Below, piece by piece: positions 1-8,074 of a stretch of 64,000 bases of DNA. The DNA comes from Akkermansia sp. N21116. Lineage in GTDB: Bacteria; Verrucomicrobiota; Verrucomicrobiia; Verrucomicrobiales; Akkermansiaceae. The notes under the pieces were generated by a model. The model did not search any database, was not told the origin of the DNA, and was given only the letters and a program-made list of their open reading frames with translations. The stretch covers positions 806,001 through 870,000 of the forward strand of contig NZ_CP139035.1 in assembly GCF_029854705.2 (NCBI RefSeq), in the 5' to 3' direction. Each line of letters starts with the position of its first letter. The first letter of the stretch is position 1. The translations under genes and the position numbers were made by a program.

Positions 1-500
1 TCCTGCCGGGAGAAGATGGTTTTTGAGAGGCGGTCGAGTTCGGCTCCGAAACGTTCGAGAACGTCTGCCTGACGGTCGACAATGGTTTCTAGGAGACCGA
101 TGAAGACTTGGTCTCGCGAGATTTCCGAACGACGCAGGAGCTGGTGAGAGAAGACGCGAAACGAGTAAGAATCCGAATGGCGAATGGTGATGATGCGCGG
201 TCCGATCAGAACGAAGGTAATTTCAGACAAGGAGGGGGATTCCGTGTCGACACGGCTCAGGACGGTAGTCGTCATGAAACGGGCTCCGTCTTCCGAGTAG
301 AGACGGCTAGTGGCCTCAATCTCGCGCATTTCATCGTAGGTCGGCATTTCAATGCCGAAGAGGCTCTCGGTGTAGCGGATTTCGTCCTGATCCGGAGTGA
401 GGAGATCCACCCAGAAGATGGATTCAAAATCAAGTTCCTCCACGTCCACATTGGTGGTGCGGTCGATTCCGTTGTCGGTCTGTCGATAAATCCGGATCAT
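1..500 (-). CDS. CorA-family divalent cation transporter, N-terminal part (cut by window edge)
   Basis: Translating the minus strand from an ATG at 500 gives an open frame that runs off the left edge (about 166 codons visible). It starts MIRIYRQTDNG and contains FWVDLLTPDQDEI, GIEMPTYDEMREIEATSRLY and FMTTTVLSR. This is the pattern of the cytoplasmic N-terminal domain of CorA-type Mg2+/Co2+ channels, where the W-x-DL and MREIE-x-S-R-LY segments are typical. The C-terminal membrane helices and the GMN selectivity motif lie outside the window, so metal specificity cannot be judged. It is downstream of rplI in the same direction but separated from it by a strong terminator, so it probably has its own promoter. 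The family is secure. The start is the first ATG after the terminator, with no clear Shine-Dalgarno sequence. Confidence 0.85.
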   Translation of the reverse strand, partial: MIRIYRQTDNGIDRTTNVDVEELDFESIFWVDLLTPDQDEIRYTESLFGIEMPTYDEMREIEATSRLYSEDGARFMTTTVLSRVDTESPSLSEITFVLIGPRIITIRHSDSYSFRVFSHQLLRRSEISRDQVFIGLLETIVDRQADVLERFGAELDRLSKTIFSRQ

Positions 501-630
501 ACGAACGTGGGCGGAGCCCAGGGTTGATGTGAGGCTCTTGGAAAGACGATTGCGGAGGCACGATACTTTCCTGTCGTGTATTATGACTCCGATTGCGTGA
601 AATGGGAAGGAAAAACAGGTGAATGAGAAA

Positions 631-670
631 GGAAAAAGCCTCTGTCCCGTATGAACGGAAACAGAGGCTT
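631..670 (-). terminator. Rho-independent terminator of rplI
   Basis: Perfect 10-bp arms at 636-645 and 661-670 (aagcctctgt / acagaggctt) enclose a 15-nt loop. Read on the minus strand, the stem is followed by a run of five T. It starts 25 nt after the rplI stop codon. Confidence 0.9.
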
Positions 671-695
671 GGAAAAGGTAATGAAAACGGAGCCT

Positions 696-1193
696 TTATT
701 CGGCGGCTGCTTCGGGAGCAGGGGCGGGGGCGTTTTCGGCGCCTTCGACCTTGACGTTGACCTTAAGGATAGCGGTTACCTGAGTGTGCAGTTTGACGGA
801 TACTTCGTGCAGACCACCTTGCTTGATGGGTTTTTCGATGTCGATCATGCGGCGATCGATTTCGACACCCTTGGCAGCAAGAGCTTCCTGGATATTGTGG
901 TTGGTAATAGCACCGAATGTCTTGCCGTCCTGACCGGATTCCAGATTGAGGTCAAGGGAAAGAGCGTTAATCTTTTTGGCGACTTCTTCAGCAGCAGCCT
1001 TTTCAGCGGCTTCGCGTTCGGCACGCTTGGCCTTGAGGCTGGTGATAAAACGCTTGTTGGAATTGGTGGCTTCGTAGGCGAGGCCCTTGGGGATAAGACA
1101 GTTGCGGCCATAGCCAGCCTTAACAGTCACGAGATCGGCTTCTGCGCCGAGCCCTTCGATCTTTGTTGCGAGAATAACTTCCATCGTTGCCAT
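696..1193 (-). CDS. rplI: 50S ribosomal protein L9
   Basis: A 165-residue protein starting MATMEVILATKIEGLG. It has the L9 N-terminal RNA-binding domain (GAEADLVTVKAGYGRN, then LIPKGLAYEAT), a long charged central helix (about residues 40-75) and the C-terminal domain with the ITNHNIQEALAAKG and QGGLHEVSVKLH segments. L9 binds 23S rRNA near the L1 stalk and links domains through the long helix. The start at 1193 was chosen over an in-frame ATG at 1250 because family alignment begins at MEVIL. The tail after KVNVKVEG is an extra Ala/Pro/Glu-rich extension of about 15 residues. In many bacteria rplI follows rpsF-rpsR; here it stands alone with its own promoter and terminator. Confidence 0.96.
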   Translation of the reverse strand: MATMEVILATKIEGLGAEADLVTVKAGYGRNCLIPKGLAYEATNSNKRFITSLKAKRAEREAAEKAAAEEVAKKINALSLDLNLESGQDGKTFGAITNHNIQEALAAKGVEIDRRMIDIEKPIKQGGLHEVSVKLHTQVTAILKVNVKVEGAENAPAPAPEAAAE

Positions 1194-1221
1194 GGCTAAA
1201 AAAACGTATTTGTGAGCGGTT

Positions 1222-1250
1222 GAATTAGGTTGAAATCGATGTAATGTCAA
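1222..1250 (-). promoter_or_regulatory. Sigma70-type promoter of rplI
   Basis: On the minus strand a consensus -35 TTGACA (1250-1245) is followed after 17 bp by TAATTC (1227-1222). Transcription would start near 1215, about 20 nt before the rplI ATG at 1193. Confidence 0.7.
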
Positions 1251-1453
1251 GCGAAGAGTGTAAAAAAGACGAATTATGAGGCGATTTGTCCCGATTTGAG
1301 GGGTAAATCCGGCAGCTTTCCTTACGCGCGATGACAGGAGTGAAACATATTGCGCTTGCGTCCGGGGGGGGGAGTGGGTAGGGAAAGGAGTCGGGCTTGG
1401 CGCATTTGCATGAAGTCGTGCGGCGGGAGTCCGGCAATAGAGATTTAATACCT

Positions 1454-3001
1454 ATGGCTATTCAACGCGCACTAATTTCCGTGTCCGACAAGACGGGTCT
1501 GGATGTATTCGCCAAGGGACTCCACGAGATGGGAGTCGAACTTATTTCCACGGGAGGGACTTGCAAGTTCCTGAAGGATCTGGGACTTCCCGTGATAGAA
1601 ATTTCGGACTATACGGGGGAACCCGAATTATTCGAAGGCCGTTTGAAGACGTTGCATCCGATGGTTCATGGCGGGCTTTTGCAGCGTCGTGACAGCGAAG
1701 AACACCAGCGGCAGGCTCAGGAACATGGCATCAAGCCTATTGATCTTGTCTGTGTGAATCTGTATCCGTTCGAACAGACGGTGGCCAAGCCCGATGTGAC
1801 GCTTGAGGAAGCCATTGAGAAGATCGACATCGGCGGTCCATCGATGCTCCGTTCTGCTGCCAAGAATTATTCGGCCGTGACGGTTGTATCCGATCCTGCC
1901 GATTATGACCGGATTCTGGATGAAATGCAGACGCATAAGGGAGAGACGACCCTCAAGACGCGTGAGAGTCTTGCCATCAAGGTGTTCATGCGTACGTCCA
2001 AGTACGACAATGCGATCTCCAATTTTCTCGGTCACAAGAATGAGGAATGCACGGGCGGCAATTTCTCCATTTGCCTGCCTCTCTACCAGAAACTTCGCTA
2101 CGGCGACAATCCCCACCAGTCTGCCAGCCTGTATGGTAACTTCGGCGATATTTTCAACCAGTTGCAAGGCAAGGAGTTGTCCTATACGAATGTACTCGAT
2201 ATCGAAGGCGCGGCAACGCTGATTTCCCAGTTTAACCGGCCGACGGTCGGTATTCTCAAGCACATGAATCCTTGCGGCGTCGGCCAGGATGACGAAGATC
2301 TCCGTACTGCCTGGCAGAAAGCTTATGAAACAGACACTCAGGCTCCCTTCGGCGGCGTGATTGTGATGAATCGCCCGATGACGGAAAGTCTTGCCCGCGT
2401 GGTAGGAGCCATCTTCACGGACGTGATTATTGCTCCAGACTATGATGCTGAGGCCCGGGCTATCCTGCAGAAAAAGAAAAACTGCCGCATTATCCGCCTT
2501 AATGTCGAAGCCTGGCAGAAGGCCAGTAAGGAACCGATCATCCGTTCTGCTCCCGGCGGACTGATGGTAATGGACCGCGACTATGACGTGCGGGGACTGG
2601 ATAATCTGGAAGCCAAGGTCGTGACAAAACGTCCTCCTACGGAAGAAGAGCTTAAAGCCATGCGTTTCAGCTGGAAGGTTGTCAAGCAGGTACATTCCAA
2701 CGCTATTGTGTTCGGTTCGTCCGACCGTACGCTTGGCATCGGCGCCGGACAAATGAGCCGCGTGGATTCTGTCCGCATTGCTATCTGGAAAGCTCAGCAG
2801 GCGGGTCTCAATCTCAAGGGCAGTGTCATTGCCTCGGATGCCATGTTCCCGTTTGCAGATGGTCTCCAGGCCGCCATTGACGCCGGCGTGACCGCTTGCA
2901 TTCAACCGGGAGGCTCCATCCGTGACGAAGAGGTGATTGCCGCTGCAGATGCCGCCGGCATTGCCATGGTGTTCACGGGCGTTCGCCATTTCCTTCATTA
3001 A
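1454..3001 (+). CDS. purH: Bifunctional AICAR transformylase / IMP cyclohydrolase
   Basis: A 515-residue enzyme for the last two steps of de novo IMP synthesis: formylation of AICAR with 10-formyl-THF, then ring closure. The start at [13 protein letters not shown] (1454) matches the family; the open frame continues upstream without similarity. The N-terminal IMP cyclohydrolase domain (about residues 1-200) shows [21 protein letters not shown] and NLYPFEQT. The C-terminal transformylase domain shows [11 protein letters not shown], the catalytic KHMNPCGVG motif with adjacent Lys-His, APFGGV, and [14 protein letters not shown] followed by IQPGGSIRD. Length is normal. In [10 protein letters not shown] a Met stands where Lys is usual, which is worth noting but probably neutral. 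It is the first gene of a plus-strand run with pdxJ and acpS. Confidence 0.97.
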   Translation: MAIQRALISVSDKTGLDVFAKGLHEMGVELISTGGTCKFLKDLGLPVIEISDYTGEPELFEGRLKTLHPMVHGGLLQRRDSEEHQRQAQEHGIKPIDLVCVNLYPFEQTVAKPDVTLEEAIEKIDIGGPSMLRSAAKNYSAVTVVSDPADYDRILDEMQTHKGETTLKTRESLAIKVFMRTSKYDNAISNFLGHKNEECTGGNFSICLPLYQKLRYGDNPHQSASLYGNFGDIFNQLQGKELSYTNVLDIEGAATLISQFNRPTVGILKHMNPCGVGQDDEDLRTAWQKAYETDTQAPFGGVIVMNRPMTESLARVVGAIFTDVIIAPDYDAEARAILQKKKNCRIIRLNVEAWQKASKEPIIRSAPGGLMVMDRDYDVRGLDNLEAKVVTKRPPTEEELKAMRFSWKVVKQVHSNAIVFGSSDRTLGIGAGQMSRVDSVRIAIWKAQQAGLNLKGSVIASDAMFPFADGLQAAIDAGVTACIQPGGSIRDEEVIAAADAAGIAMVFTGVRHFLH

Positions 3002-3043
3002 TCAACCCGATTTAACGATCAATTCCTATCCCCTCTGACTGCA

Positions 3044-3784
3044 ATGATTCTTCTTGGTGTCAATATCGACCATATCGCCACGCTGAGACAAGCGCGTTAC
3101 GCAACGATGCTGGATTCCTTCAATGCGGAACCCAGCGTGCTGGAAGCTGCTTTTGCAGCCCAGAGGGGAGGGGCGGATTCCATCACTCTGCATGTGCGCG
3201 GTGATCGCCGCCATATGCAGGATGCCGATGCCTTCCTCGTTCGTAGGGAAGTCTCTCTTCCCCTGAATCTGGAAATGGGCAATACTCCGGAAATGGTAGA
3301 TCTGGCCTTGAGACTCAAGCCGGATTATGTTTGCATGGTGCCGGAGTCGCGCGAGGAAATTACGACGGAAGGCGGTTTGGATGCCGTCCTCCATTTCAAC
3401 GAACTGGCTCCCTCCATCCGCAAGATGGCGGATGCGGGCATTCAGGTCAGCCTGTTTATTGATCCCGAAATAGCCCAGATTGAAGCTGCTGCCCGCCTTG
3501 GTGTTCCCATGGTGGAGTTGCATACGGGATGTTTTGCCAATCACTTCGGTGACGAACGGGGGTCGGAGATTGCCCGGTTGTGCGAGTCAGCGGAGGCGGC
3601 CCGCAGTGCCGGAATCCTTGTCAATGCCGGACACGGCATTAATTACTCCAATCTCGCCGATCTGGTGGCTGTTCCCCATTTGCATGAATTGAATATCGGA
3701 CACACGATTGTGAGCCGGGCTCTTTCCGTTGGCATGGAACAAGCCGTGTGCGAGATGAAGAGTGAAATGACTCGTCTGTTTTAA
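3044..3784 (+). CDS. pdxJ: Pyridoxine 5'-phosphate synthase
   Basis: A 246-residue TIM-barrel enzyme that condenses 1-deoxyxylulose 5-phosphate with 3-amino-1-hydroxyacetone 1-phosphate to form pyridoxine 5'-phosphate (DXP-dependent vitamin B6 route). Family motifs: LGVNIDHIATLRQAR at the N-terminus, GGADSITLHVRGDRRHMQD, LNLEMGNTPEM, VELHTGCFAN, NAGHGINYSNL and ELNIGHTIVSRAL. The catalytic His, Glu and phosphate-binding segments are all present and the length is typical. It lies 42 nt after purH and 50 nt before acpS; pdxJ-acpS adjacency is common in Gram-negative bacteria. Confidence 0.97.
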   Translation: MILLGVNIDHIATLRQARYATMLDSFNAEPSVLEAAFAAQRGGADSITLHVRGDRRHMQDADAFLVRREVSLPLNLEMGNTPEMVDLALRLKPDYVCMVPESREEITTEGGLDAVLHFNELAPSIRKMADAGIQVSLFIDPEIAQIEAAARLGVPMVELHTGCFANHFGDERGSEIARLCESAEAARSAGILVNAGHGINYSNLADLVAVPHLHELNIGHTIVSRALSVGMEQAVCEMKSEMTRLF

Positions 3785-3791
3785 TATTACG

Positions 3792-3819
3792 GGAGGGGGC
3801 TTTTTCCCTCTCCTTTTTT
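3792..3819 (+). terminator. Terminator-like stem-loop between pdxJ and acpS
   Basis: Arms 3792-3799 and 3806-3813 form an 8-bp stem with one G-U pair, followed by six T (3814-3819). It sits only 15 nt before the acpS ATG, so readthrough would set acpS expression unless acpS has a promoter inside pdxJ. Confidence 0.6.
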
Positions 3820-3834
3820 GCTTCTGGAAAGATT

Positions 3835-4221
3835 ATGGGAAGAAACGTTGTCGCTATCGGCCTTGATCTTGTCGATCTCGAACGGATTGACAAAGCTTTC
3901 TCCCGCTCCGGAAAGGCATTTGCCGCTCGTTTGTGTACGCCAGGCGAGCTTGAATACTGTTTTGCCAGGGAGAACCCCGTACCATCCCTGGCCGCCCGTT
4001 TTGCGGCCAAAGAGGCTGTTTCTAAAGCTTTGGGTACAGGGATTGGCGTTGCCTGCGGTTTGCGGGATGTAGAAGTTGTGATGTCTCCGGCAGGGAGGCC
4101 GGAGATTGTCTTGCATGGTGCGGCTCGTCAAACGGCTGAGGGATTAGGCATTGCCGGCTGGTCGTTGAGTCTGACCCATTCCCGGACGGCTGCTGCTGCG
4201 GTGGCTCTTGCCTTTGCGTGA
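3835..4221 (+). CDS. acpS: Holo-[acyl-carrier-protein] synthase
   Basis: A 128-residue enzyme that moves the 4'-phosphopantetheine arm of CoA to apo-ACP, activating fatty acid synthesis. It has both AcpS signatures: VAIGLDLVDLERI with the Mg-binding Asp near residue 10, and RFAAKEAVSKALGTG with the second metal-binding Glu. The C-terminal LSLTHSRTAAAAVALA strand closes the fold. Length is normal for a trimeric AcpS. The ATG at 3835 begins MGRNVVAIG; another frame overlaps but lacks similarity. It is probably co-transcribed at a low level with pdxJ through the intervening terminator-like hairpin. Confidence 0.95.
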   Translation: MGRNVVAIGLDLVDLERIDKAFSRSGKAFAARLCTPGELEYCFARENPVPSLAARFAAKEAVSKALGTGIGVACGLRDVEVVMSPAGRPEIVLHGAARQTAEGLGIAGWSLSLTHSRTAAAAVALAFA

Positions 4222-4289
4222 GAGCTATTCGATATGCCGTGATTTGAATGGATTGATTTCCTTGGGGCTCGGTTGTGGTTGAGGAAAAC

Positions 4290-4317
4290 GAAAACGGCGC
4301 CCATGAAAATGGACGCC
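4290..4317 (-). terminator. Terminator downstream of the 34-residue basic peptide gene
   Basis: Arms 4296-4304 (ggcgcccat) and 4309-4317 (atggacgcc) form a 9-bp stem with one mismatch and a GAAA/TTTC tetraloop. On the minus strand it is followed by GTTTTCGTTTTCC. Facing acpS, it could also act on plus-strand transcripts. Confidence 0.7.
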
Positions 4318-4388
4318 GGAAGTTTTTCCGAGATAAATGATGACGGAAGGCAGTTTGCAGCCCTTGAAACAGCGTATGAAACGCGTGC

Positions 4389-4493
4389 TTAGGACTTGTA
4401 ACGCAAACGCTTCTTGTGACGGTTCTGGCGCATGCGCTTGCTGCGCTTGTGCTTATTGATCTTTGCTTTACGGCGTTTTTTCAGCGATCCCAT
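4389..4493 (-). CDS. AURKAIP1/COX24-domain small ribosomal peptide (bS22/mS38-like)
   Basis: A 34-residue, extremely basic peptide too short for most gene finders: it begins MGSLKKRRKAKINKHKRSKR, continues MRQNRHKKRLRYKS and ends with TAA at 4389. The pattern S-L-K-K-R-R-K-x-K-x-N-K-H-K-x-x-K-x-R-x-R-x-x-R-H-K matches the C-terminal COX24/AURKAIP1 domain known from mitochondrial mS38 and from the mycobacterial small-subunit peptide bS22. The likely role is binding 16S rRNA in the small subunit near the decoding region; this is family knowledge, not shown here. It lies 45 nt after hisG on the same strand and is followed by a terminator. More than half of its residues are Lys, Arg or His. Confidence 0.85.
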   Translation of the reverse strand: MGSLKKRRKAKINKHKRSKRMRQNRHKKRLRYKS

Positions 4494-4538
4494 GATGGTG
4501 GTTCGTTATGTTTGTTTCTTATGATGAGAAAAGGTCCT

Positions 4539-5414
4539 TTAGTACACCAGCTTGCTGAGCGGGTATTCAATGATGCCTTCCGCACCGAGAGATTTCAGCT
4601 GCGGAATAATATCGCGAACGACGGCTTCGTCAATGACCGTTTCCACGGCGACCCAACCTTCTTCCGTCAGAGGGGAGACGGTGGGGCGGCGAAGGGACGG
4701 GAGGCACTCGGTCAATTGAGCCAGGGAGGCGCTGGGCAGGTTCATTTTGAGACCGACCTTGTTGCGGGCTTCCAGAGCACCCTTGAGAAGCATGACCATA
4801 TTTTCCAGTTTCTCGCGCTTTTCGGGATCCTGCATGGTTTCCTTGTTGGCGATGAACTGGGGGTAGGAGTGCATCAAGGTGTCGACGATGCGAAGCTTGT
4901 TGGCCTTGAGGGAACTGCCGGTCTCCGTGATATCCACGATGGCGTCCACAAGTTCGGGGACTTTGACTTCGGTGGCTCCCCAGGAGAATTCGACGTGAGC
5001 CTTGATTCCTTTTTCTTCCAGCCAGCGTTCCGTGATGCCGACTCCTTCCGTCGCGATGCGCTTACCCTGGAGGTCTTCTGCGCAACGGATCGGGGAATCT
5101 TCAGGGACGACGAGCACCCAGCGCGTAGGCTTGGAGGTGGCTTTGGAATATTGGAGGTCAGTCAAGACTTCGATATCGGCCTTGTTTTCGTAGATCCAGT
5201 CTTTTCCGGTAATACCGCAGTCAATGAATCCGTCATTGACGTAACGGCCGATTTCCTGGGCGCGGATCAGAAAAATGTCAAGGGAGTCATCGTCGGATGT
5301 GGGGCGATAACCTCGGCTGGACACGTAGATATTGTATCCGGCTTTGCGGAACAATTCTACCGTGGCATCCTGAAGGCTACCCTTGGGGAGAGCGAATTTG
5401 ATCTTTTTTGACAT
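4539..5414 (-). CDS. hisG: ATP phosphoribosyltransferase (long form)
   Basis: A 291-residue first enzyme of histidine synthesis, joining ATP and PRPP. The N-terminal catalytic domain starts [15 protein letters not shown], with [14 protein letters not shown] and the PRPP-binding [18 protein letters not shown]. The extra C-terminal domain (about residues 210-291, [11 protein letters not shown] to [13 protein letters not shown]) marks the long, hexameric, self-regulated HisG that is feedback-inhibited by histidine and does not need HisZ. The start at 5414 was chosen because the 14 upstream in-frame residues are not conserved. It lies between pepP upstream (66 nt) and the bS22-like gene downstream, with no other his genes nearby. 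Confidence 0.96.
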   Translation of the reverse strand: MSKKIKFALPKGSLQDATVELFRKAGYNIYVSSRGYRPTSDDDSLDIFLIRAQEIGRYVNDGFIDCGITGKDWIYENKADIEVLTDLQYSKATSKPTRWVLVVPEDSPIRCAEDLQGKRIATEGVGITERWLEEKGIKAHVEFSWGATEVKVPELVDAIVDITETGSSLKANKLRIVDTLMHSYPQFIANKETMQDPEKREKLENMVMLLKGALEARNKVGLKMNLPSASLAQLTECLPSLRRPTVSPLTEEGWVAVETVIDEAVVRDIIPQLKSLGAEGIIEYPLSKLVY

Positions 5415-5480
5415 GACAGGAAGACAGATGGAACTCCGAAGAGTCCTATCTGTCAAGGGAAGAACGGTTCATGTCCGGAT

Positions 5481-6767
5481 TTATTCCGCCATCCATTTTT
5501 CGATTTCGTCCGCATCAAGGGGGACCTGGGCGAGTAAATCGGTATTGGATTCTTCGCCGATGAGGACATCTGTTTCCAGACGGATGCCGATGCCTTCCTC
5601 CCGGATGTAGATGCCGGGTTCGATGGTGAAGACCATGTTTGCCTGAAGTACGGGCTGAGGGTCTCCAACGTCGTGGACATCAAGGCCCAGCGAGTGGGAA
5701 ACCCCATGCATGAAATAACGGCGGACGGCGGGCGGATCTTCCGGCTTTTCAGCCAGGTCTTCGGGGGTCAGCAGCCCCAGGGTGACGAGTTCGTTGCCGA
5801 CGAAGACACGGACGAGACGTTCGTATTCTTTTTTATCAATGCCCGGGCGCAAGATCTGCATGGCATACTTCATGGCATTGTGTACGGCATTGTAGACGGC
5901 TTTCTGACGAGGGGTGAAACGTCCGTTGACAGGGACGGTTCGGGTCATATCTCCATTGTAGTTGCCGTATTCGGCACCGATGTCGAGAAGGACAAGGTCC
6001 CCGTCCCGACAAATCTGGTCGTTGACAATGTAGTGAAGGACGCAGGAGTTGTCCCCGGAAGCGATAATTGGCAGGAAGGAGAATTTGCGGGCGCCGCGGC
6101 GAAGGTATTCGTAGGAAAGGATTGCTTCTATTTCCCATTCTCCCATGCCCGGTTTGAGGGCTTTGAGGAGGGATTTGAAGCCTTCTCCCGTGATATCGCA
6201 TGCCATTTTAATGTATTCGATCTCGACAGGCTTCTTGATGAGGCGCATGTCGCCGAGAATGGGATAGATATTGGCGTATTCGGCTTCAGGGAATTTGGAT
6301 TTGAGTTCCGAAGCGAGGCGGACATTGCGGGTCTGGACGGGGCTGGTGCAGCGCGGGTGCTGGTTTTCTTCCAGATAGACGGTAGAGGCGGCGGGTACGA
6401 GTTGTTCGATCAGCGCGTCATATTCCGTGGTCCAGCGGACATCCCGAATGCCGCTGAGTTCCGAGCCTTGTTCCCGTTTGAGTCGGGCTCCTTCCCAGAT
6501 GGCAATCTGGTCGTTTGTTTCACGAAGGAAAAGAGTGTCTTGATGGGAACCATTGGCGCCGATAGCCATGACGAGAACCGTTTCTTCCTGGTCGATTCCG
6601 CAGAGATAGAACAGGTTGGCATTCTGATGCAAAGCCATGGTCCCATCGGCATTGGTGGGATATACATCGTTGGAGTGGATAATCAACAAGCTCCCTGCCG
6701 GAAGTTTGGAGGCGAGTTCATCTCTGTTTTCCTGAAAAAATGCTGCTGGGATGGGCTGGTATTTCAT
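5481..6767 (-). CDS. pepP: Xaa-Pro aminopeptidase (M24 family)
   Basis: A 428-residue cytoplasmic metallopeptidase that removes an N-terminal residue preceding proline. The N-terminal AMP_N domain starts YQPIPAAFFQENRDELASKL. The pita-bread catalytic domain carries the five metal ligands: Asp in LVLLDIGAEYGNY, Asp in GDMTRTVPV, His in HGVSHSLGLDVHD, Glu in FTIEPGIYI and Glu in IRLETDVLI. An ATG five codons upstream (6782) is an alternative start. The gene points away from hpf and is followed 66 nt later by hisG. Confidence 0.94.
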   Translation of the reverse strand: MKYQPIPAAFFQENRDELASKLPAGSLLIIHSNDVYPTNADGTMALHQNANLFYLCGIDQEETVLVMAIGANGSHQDTLFLRETNDQIAIWEGARLKREQGSELSGIRDVRWTTEYDALIEQLVPAASTVYLEENQHPRCTSPVQTRNVRLASELKSKFPEAEYANIYPILGDMRLIKKPVEIEYIKMACDITGEGFKSLLKALKPGMGEWEIEAILSYEYLRRGARKFSFLPIIASGDNSCVLHYIVNDQICRDGDLVLLDIGAEYGNYNGDMTRTVPVNGRFTPRQKAVYNAVHNAMKYAMQILRPGIDKKEYERLVRVFVGNELVTLGLLTPEDLAEKPEDPPAVRRYFMHGVSHSLGLDVHDVGDPQPVLQANMVFTIEPGIYIREEGIGIRLETDVLIGEESNTDLLAQVPLDADEIEKWMAE

Positions 6768-6867
6768 GATGGATATGAGCATGGATTTCTCAGGCGGATT
6801 GTCAATCTCGTCCCGAAAAAAATGTGTTCGTATGGCGGTATTTTCTTACCGTATGCCAAAGGAAATC

Positions 6868-6897
6868 TTGCAAAAGGAATTTTTTACTGTATATCCT
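6868..6897 (+). promoter_or_regulatory. Putative promoter of hpf
   Basis: TTGCAA (6868-6873), an 18-bp spacer, and TATCCT (6892-6897). Transcription from here would start just before the leader hairpin at 6904-6919. Confidence 0.5.
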
Positions 6898-6903
6898 ATG
6901 AGT

Positions 6904-6919
6904 TGCGGGTGGACCCGCA
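6904..6919 (+). promoter_or_regulatory. GC-rich hairpin in the hpf leader
   Basis: A perfect 6-bp stem, tgcggg (6904-6909) / cccgca (6914-6919), with a 4-nt loop. It would lie at or near the 5' end of the hpf mRNA, 30 nt before the ATG. It may stabilise the transcript or modulate translation; its role is unknown. Confidence 0.45.
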
Positions 6920-6949
6920 TTTTAACCAATATAGAAAGAGGTAAACGCC

Positions 6950-7552
6950 ATGCAAAAGGTAAACGTCAATATACCCATTACCGTCACTGGGCGCCATGTA
7001 GAAGTAACTGATGCTATCCGTGAGTTCGTCGTGAAGAAGATTGAGGGGATACGCATCGATTCGCCGAAGATTTTAGAAGTCAAAGTTGTGCTGGATATTC
7101 AGCGCGACAGGCAAATTGCTCAAATTATCCTGTTTTGTTCCAATCATATCACGATTGACGCTTCCACGGAAGGTACGGATATGTATGCCGCCATTGATGA
7201 GACAGTCACCAAGGTCATGCGCCGTATGCGTAAGCATAAGACACGCATTATGAAGGGATTCCGTCCTCATCACCAGGAAAGCATCCGCCATCTTCCGGAA
7301 GGCATCTACGAAGCTGATGTCTTGGAAGAGACTCCGGAAGAACCCAAGGAAGAACCGGAACCCATGCTTATCCATCGCGAAGGGTACACCCTGCGTACAC
7401 TCTTCAAGGAAGAGGCTATTATGGATATGGAACTCAACGATAAACCATTCGTGTTGTACCGCAATGCGCGCCGCAACGTGCTTCAGATCGTGTACCGTCG
7501 TCCCGACGGCGACTATGCCATTGTCGAGCTGGGTGAAAGCATCCAGGCCTAA
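6950..7552 (+). CDS. hpf: Ribosome hibernation-promoting factor, long form
   Basis: A 200-residue protein. The N-terminal RaiA/HPF domain (residues 4-105: INIPITVTGRH-like start, then VTDAIREFVVKKIEGI, YAAIDETVTKVMRRMRKHK) binds the decoding centre of the 30S subunit. An acidic linker (EETPEEPKEEPEP, about residues 126-138) leads to the C-terminal dimerisation domain (ALNDKPFVLYRNA-like segment, then VYRRPDGDYAIVELG), which pairs two ribosomes into inactive 100S dimers. This two-domain layout defines long HPF. A good Shine-Dalgarno-like agaaagagg lies just before the ATG, which is rare in this window. The gene is monocistronic, with its own terminator at 7578-7611. Confidence 0.95.
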   Translation: MQKVNVNIPITVTGRHVEVTDAIREFVVKKIEGIRIDSPKILEVKVVLDIQRDRQIAQIILFCSNHITIDASTEGTDMYAAIDETVTKVMRRMRKHKTRIMKGFRPHHQESIRHLPEGIYEADVLEETPEEPKEEPEPMLIHREGYTLRTLFKEEAIMDMELNDKPFVLYRNARRNVLQIVYRRPDGDYAIVELGESIQA

Positions 7553-7577
7553 TTGAAACGAAAATAAAAATTACGGA

Positions 7578-7611
7578 GGGAGAGGTGTCGGACGGGCACC
7601 TCTCCTTTTTT
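7578..7611 (+). terminator. Terminator of hpf
   Basis: Stem ggagaggtg / cacctctcc (up to 7587 and 7597-7605), followed by six T (7606-7611); 25 nt after the hpf stop. Confidence 0.9.
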
Positions 7612-7643
7612 ATGAATAACAGTTAAGAACATGTAAAATGCGC

Positions 7644-7672
7644 TTGATTTCACGCCATGAGGATCTTATTCT
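7644..7672 (+). promoter_or_regulatory. Promoter of first mini-lipoprotein gene
   Basis: TTGATT (7644-7649), 17 bp, TATTCT (7667-7672). The block CTTGATTTCA is repeated exactly in front of the second copy, which supports its role. Confidence 0.7.
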
Positions 7673-7737
7673 TTACACTAGATCCTGCGGTCGACGTCAG
7701 GATCTTTAGTATTAACTGATAATAATTAATTCGAATT

Positions 7738-7863
7738 ATGAAAAACATCGCTATCCTTGCTTTCGCCGGTGCGGCCCTCGTGGTTGCTTCCTGCAGCCAG
7801 CAGCAGCAGGTTACTCCTCCCGTTAATCCCATTCCTCAGGTGCAAGTCGTCAAGGGCAAGTAA
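7738..7863 (+). CDS. Mini-lipoprotein, copy 1 (41 residues)
   Basis: A short frame with ATG at 7738 and TAA at 7861. The first 19 residues, MKNIAILAFAGAALVVASC, form a lipoprotein signal peptide with a lipobox (VAS|C), so the mature product is a 23-residue lipidated peptide starting CSQQQQVTPP and ending VQVVKGK. It is almost identical in signal peptide and tail to the copy at 8075-8200. It has its own promoter and terminator. Size and layout recall entericidin-type small lipoproteins, but the sequence does not match a family I recognise. The conserved blocks immediately before both ATGs (aattcgaattatg) and the matching gene ends support real expression. Confidence 0.8.
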   Translation: MKNIAILAFAGAALVVASCSQQQQVTPPVNPIPQVQVVKGK

Positions 7864-7924
7864 ATTCTGATGCGGGCGGAGTCGGAAACGAATGCCCTCC
7901 TCGTTCTCATTTTTTACAATTCGA

Positions 7925-7953
7925 CGCGTTCGGTGATGCCGGGCGCGTTTTTT
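7925..7953 (+). terminator. Terminator of mini-lipoprotein copy 1
   Basis: Arms 7925-7933 (cgcgttcgg) and 7939-7947 (ccgggcgcg) pair over 9 bp with two G-U pairs, followed by six T. The 3' arm and T-run are the same as in the second unit. Confidence 0.8.
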
Positions 7954-7981
7954 ATTTATGTCACTAGTATTGAAAATACAC

Positions 7982-8009
7982 TTGATTTCATATTGGGCGT
8001 GTTTATACT
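7982..8009 (+). promoter_or_regulatory. Promoter of second mini-lipoprotein gene
   Basis: TTGATT (7982-7987), 16 bp, TATACT (8004-8009). Same -35 block as the first copy, with a closer-to-consensus -10. Confidence 0.75.
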
Positions 8010-8074
8010 CCGCGGCAGTGATCCAGCGCGTGGCGTTGGGTTCCAGTAACATAAACTGATAATCAATTCGAATT

